From Clostridia bacterium (lineage in GTDB: Bacteria; Bacillota; Clostridia; Christensenellales; Aristaeellaceae): DNA of 10,745 bases. The stretch is from positions 1 to 10,745 of the forward strand of contig JAEDKS010000080.1 of assembly GCA_016295665.1 (NCBI GenBank), read 5' to 3'. Positions 9,039-10,745 of the stretch are shown here, piece after piece; position 1 is the stretch's first letter, and every line of letters starts with the position of its first letter. The notes below the pieces were generated by a model that was not told where the DNA came from, made no database searches, and saw nothing but the letters and a program-made list of their open reading frames with translations. A program made the translations under genes and the position numbers.

Positions 9039-9674
9039 TCACAGCCCGGACATCAGCGCATCCTCCAACTCGTTGAACCGGGCCGGATCGTCCATGTCCT
9101 CCAGCGTCACCTCGTCCTGCCAGAGCACCGTTCCCTCGCCCGCGTCCTCGGTGTAGTCAACCACCCGGCGCACCAGCTGCTCATTGTAGCTGGTCAGCCG
9201 GTAGCCGTCCTCCAGGAACTCAATCTCCTCCTTCTGCTCCGCGAAGGCGGTGCGCAGCTTCACCAGCTCACCATCCTCCCAGCGGTAGACTGTATCCTCC
9301 CGCAGGGCGCCGGCAAAGCCGTTAATCGCCGAGCTGATGAGCAGCTGCCGCTCCTCGTCCAGCCGGTAGTTCCAGATCAGTCCGTCCGGATTCGCCAGCA
9401 CATAGCCGTCCTCCGTTTTCAGGTAGACCAGGTAGCCGATGTTCTGCGCCCCCATGTGCGTGATCAGCAGCAGGTCCTCCACCCCGTCAAAGCTCACGTC
9501 GGCATGCTCGGCGTAGACCTCCTCCTCCATGCTGACGAAGTAGATGTCCTGTCCGTCCGCGTCATAGCGGTGGATGTAGGGTGCCATGTCGTCCGTGGTC
9601 ATGCCCACGATCTCCGCACAGGCGGAGGACGCAAGCAGCAGCAGCACGCAGGTGATGGCAAGCAGCTTTCTCAT
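9039..9674 (-). CDS. Small secreted protein with calcium-loop-like (VCBS/XAC2610-like) motif
   Basis: A 211-residue exported protein of unknown function. The signal peptide (MRKLL, Leu-rich core) probably cleaves after ACA at residue 20; Cys19 is not in a proper lipobox because position -3 is Ser. The mature protein is acidic and contains DVSFDGVED (59-67), a D-x-S-x-D-G-x-x-D loop of the kind that binds calcium in VCBS/FG-GAP and XAC2610-like proteins, followed by DLLLIT, YLVYLKTEDGYVLA and VYRWEDGELVKL, a strand-turn pattern typical of those beta-rich proteins. The family assignment is suggestive, not proven. The start ATG (9674-9672) has GGAG eight bases upstream. It is downstream of the GNAT gene on the same strand (60-base gap with a 5-bp GC hairpin at 9703-9716 but no T-run), so the two may share a transcript. 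Confidence 0.8.
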   Translation of the reverse strand: MRKLLAITCVLLLLASSACAEIVGMTTDDMAPYIHRYDADGQDIYFVSMEEEVYAEHADVSFDGVEDLLLITHMGAQNIGYLVYLKTEDGYVLANPDGLIWNYRLDEERQLLISSAINGFAGALREDTVYRWEDGELVKLRTAFAEQKEEIEFLEDGYRLTSYNEQLVRRVVDYTEDAGEGTVLWQDEVTLEDMDDPARFNELEDALMSGL

Positions 9675-9734
9675 GTGACTCTCTCCTTTTTTCTGATGTT
9701 CCGGCCCCGCAGGGCCTTCCTCTATGAAAACGAA

Positions 9735-10322
9735 TCAGGCGTCCGGTTCCCTGCCCGGCTCCCCGGGAAAATCCAGCCGCCAGTAATCGCCATAGACCGT
9801 TCCGTCATTCCCGACGAACGCCCGGGAATCCGGCGCGAAGCCGAACCACTCCAGCGCCTGCCGCCGCTGCGTGGCGTGGGGCCAGCACTTCGTCACCACG
9901 GTGCGGCTCCTGAAGCCCTCCAGCACCCGGGGCAGCAGGGTCTCCAGCACCGCGACGATGGTCTCCTCCCGCTCCCGGTCCCATCGCAGGTCAAGCCGCA
10001 GCACCGCGTCCATCTCCGCGCCGCTCTCCCGGTCAAACAGCTCAACGGTGCCGATCACCTGCGCGGTGGCGTTCTCGACGATGCTCCACCGCACAAAGTA
10101 GCCGTGCTCGTAGGAGAAACGCCAGAAGTCCAGCGCCTCCCGCATGCGCTTCAGCGTGGGATAGTAGAAGGTATCCCCGTGACAGTTGTCCCCGTTGAAG
10201 CAGGGCACGGCCCGCTCATCGCCATACACCCGCAGCAGCTCCTTCGCGTCCTCCTCCCGCAGCGGGCGCAGGGTGATCGCCTCGCTCGCCAGGGTGGGCT
10301 GCCGCTGATAGACATCAGCCAT
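9735..10322 (-). CDS. GNAT-family N-acetyltransferase-like protein
   Basis: A 195-residue cytoplasmic protein with GNAT architecture of the RimJ/RimL-like kind: an opening strand ITLRPLREEDAKELLRVY (16-33), a central strand VIGTVELFDR (89-98), strand VLRLDL (107-112), a long helix, and the closing ALEWFGF (156-162). The acetyl-CoA pyrophosphate loop, normally Q/R-x-x-G-x-G/A, appears here as DREREE (115-120) without glycines, so CoA binding is unusual or lost. The segment FNGDNCHGD (42-50) is a distinctive conserved-looking stretch of this Firmicutes subgroup, from memory. The start ATG (10322-10320) follows AAGGAGG by eight bases, an excellent ribosome site; the frame extends further upstream but lacks any comparable site. 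The substrate is unknown. Confidence 0.82.
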   Translation of the reverse strand: MADVYQRQPTLASEAITLRPLREEDAKELLRVYGDERAVPCFNGDNCHGDTFYYPTLKRMREALDFWRFSYEHGYFVRWSIVENATAQVIGTVELFDRESGAEMDAVLRLDLRWDREREETIVAVLETLLPRVLEGFRSRTVVTKCWPHATQRRQALEWFGFAPDSRAFVGNDGTVYGDYWRLDFPGEPGREPDA

Positions 10323-10395
10323 TCTCCCGTCCTCCTTGTCAGTAGGATACCTTGTTGATTCTACGCGAACGTCTGTTTTCCTTCTCGTGAATGAA

Positions 10396-10415
10396 AAAAA
10401 AGACCTTTCTTTTTT
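10396..10415. repeat. AT-rich inverted repeat in divergent intergenic region
   Basis: AAAAAAGA (10396-10403) and TCTTTTTT (10408-10415) are perfect inverted repeats around a CCTT spacer. They lie between the divergent GNAT gene and FMN-binding lipoprotein gene, about 70 bases from each start. It may be an operator, a curved A-tract that shapes the promoters, or a weak transcript end. I found no convincing -35/-10 pair for either flanking gene. Confidence 0.5.
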
Positions 10416-10485
10416 ACCGCCGCGCATGGAATTACCTGTGCCGGGACATACTCCCATCAGCAACCACCGAAAGGAAGGATGAAGA

Positions 10486-10745
10486 ATGCCAAACAAGCTG
10501 AAGCTGCTGCTGACCGGGCTGGTCTGTGCCGCGCTGATGACGGGCTGCGCCGCCACGGCGGAGGATCTCATCGGCGAGGCGCAGGGCTACGGCGGCACGC
10601 TGCGGGTCGCCGTGACCATGGACGGAGACCGCATCACCGCCGTCAACGTGATGGAGCATCAGGAGACCGAGGGCGTGGGCACCCGGGCCATTGACGCGCT
10701 GCCCAACGCCATCGTCCAGGCCAACAGCGCCGATGTGGACACCGT
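10486..10745 (+). CDS. FMN-binding-domain lipoprotein, N-terminal part (runs off window)
   Basis: An 86-codon beginning of an exported lipoprotein, cut at the right edge. The signal peptide starts MPNKLKLLL and ends in lipobox MTGC, with Cys21 as the predicted lipidated residue. The mature part begins with a GYGGTLRVAVTMDGDRIT stretch and continues with HQETEGVGTRAI, the 'G.GG.l.v.v..dG.I..v.v..h.ET.G.G' pattern of FMN_bind (RnfG/NqrC-like) domains. In that family an SGAT[ST] motif that receives covalent FMN on Thr follows soon after VD; the window stops at that point, so the flavin site cannot be confirmed. AAGGAAGGA (10471-10479) lies six bases before ATG 10486. An overlapping ATG at 10479 is in another frame and lacks this coding signature. 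The protein probably takes part in extracytoplasmic electron transfer, which is inference from the family. Confidence 0.85.
   Translation, partial: MPNKLKLLLTGLVCAALMTGCAATAEDLIGEAQGYGGTLRVAVTMDGDRITAVNVMEHQETEGVGTRAIDALPNAIVQANSADVDT

Noticed and set aside
5194..9042. Very long open frame (over 1200 codons) on the minus strand opposite radA, yacL and the CHAP gene.
   Set aside because: Its composition (His, Gly, Gln, Ala and Arg rich, no domains) is that of a GC-rich antisense shadow. Three genes with clear families and ribosome sites lie on the other strand.
9703..9716. GC-rich 5-bp hairpin between the GNAT gene and the secreted-protein gene, considered as a terminator.
   Set aside because: Short stem and no T-run on either strand; more likely incidental within a two-gene transcript.
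8280..10358. 692-codon plus-strand frame overlapping the CHAP gene and the two minus-strand genes.
   Set aside because: Runs through a strong terminator and three better-supported genes, with shadow-like His/Gly/Arg composition.
10479..10694. ATG at 10479 opening a 71-codon plus-strand frame.
   Set aside because: The frame starting at ATG 10486 has a signal peptide, lipobox and FMN_bind pattern; the 10479 frame is its shadow.

Overview
The window looks like chromosomal DNA from a GC-rich member of the Bacillota, most likely a gut-type Clostridia. The grounds are strong AGGAGG-type ribosome binding sites, TATAAT promoters of the sigma-A type, a YacL-type PIN-TRAM protein next to radA, Firmicutes-style secreted proteins with Pro/Thr tails, and a hybrid histidine kinase typical of gut Clostridia. 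This placement is inference; there is no rRNA or other strong taxonomic marker. I see no tRNA, rRNA, CRISPR array, insertion sequence, phage gene or clear transfer signature.

Layout from left to right. (1) 1-2545, plus strand: the C-terminal end of a 5'-nucleotidase-like protein, then a membrane-bound hybrid histidine kinase with a C-terminal receiver, ending at a wobble-rich terminator-like hairpin. (2) 2648-3636, plus: a monocistronic gene with its own strong promoter, encoding a cysteine-rich protein that resembles the U32 (UbiU/UbiV-type) iron-sulphur family. (3) 3682-3719: a terminator shared by two converging genes. (4) 3730-5145, minus: glucose-6-phosphate isomerase. (5) 5146-5412: a divergent promoter region with one extended -10 promoter facing each way. 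(6) 5413-8967, plus: a probable three-gene operon of radA, a yacL-like PIN-TRAM membrane protein, and a secreted CHAP-type amidase/peptidase, closed by a strong hairpin terminator at 8978-9019. (7) 9039-10322, minus: a GNAT acetyltransferase followed by a small secreted protein with a calcium-loop-like motif, probably co-transcribed. (8) 10486-end, plus: the start of an FMN-binding-domain lipoprotein, cut by the window edge.

Most genes are housekeeping (glycolysis, DNA repair) or cell-envelope functions. No single coherent new system is evident. The items most worth following up are the cysteine-rich U32-like protein, the CHAP protein attached to the radA operon, the absence of disA between radA and yacL, and the AT-rich inverted repeat between the two divergent genes at the right end. 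No stretch longer than 300 bases lacks a gene; the largest gap is 5146-5412, which holds the divergent promoters and a leader hairpin.
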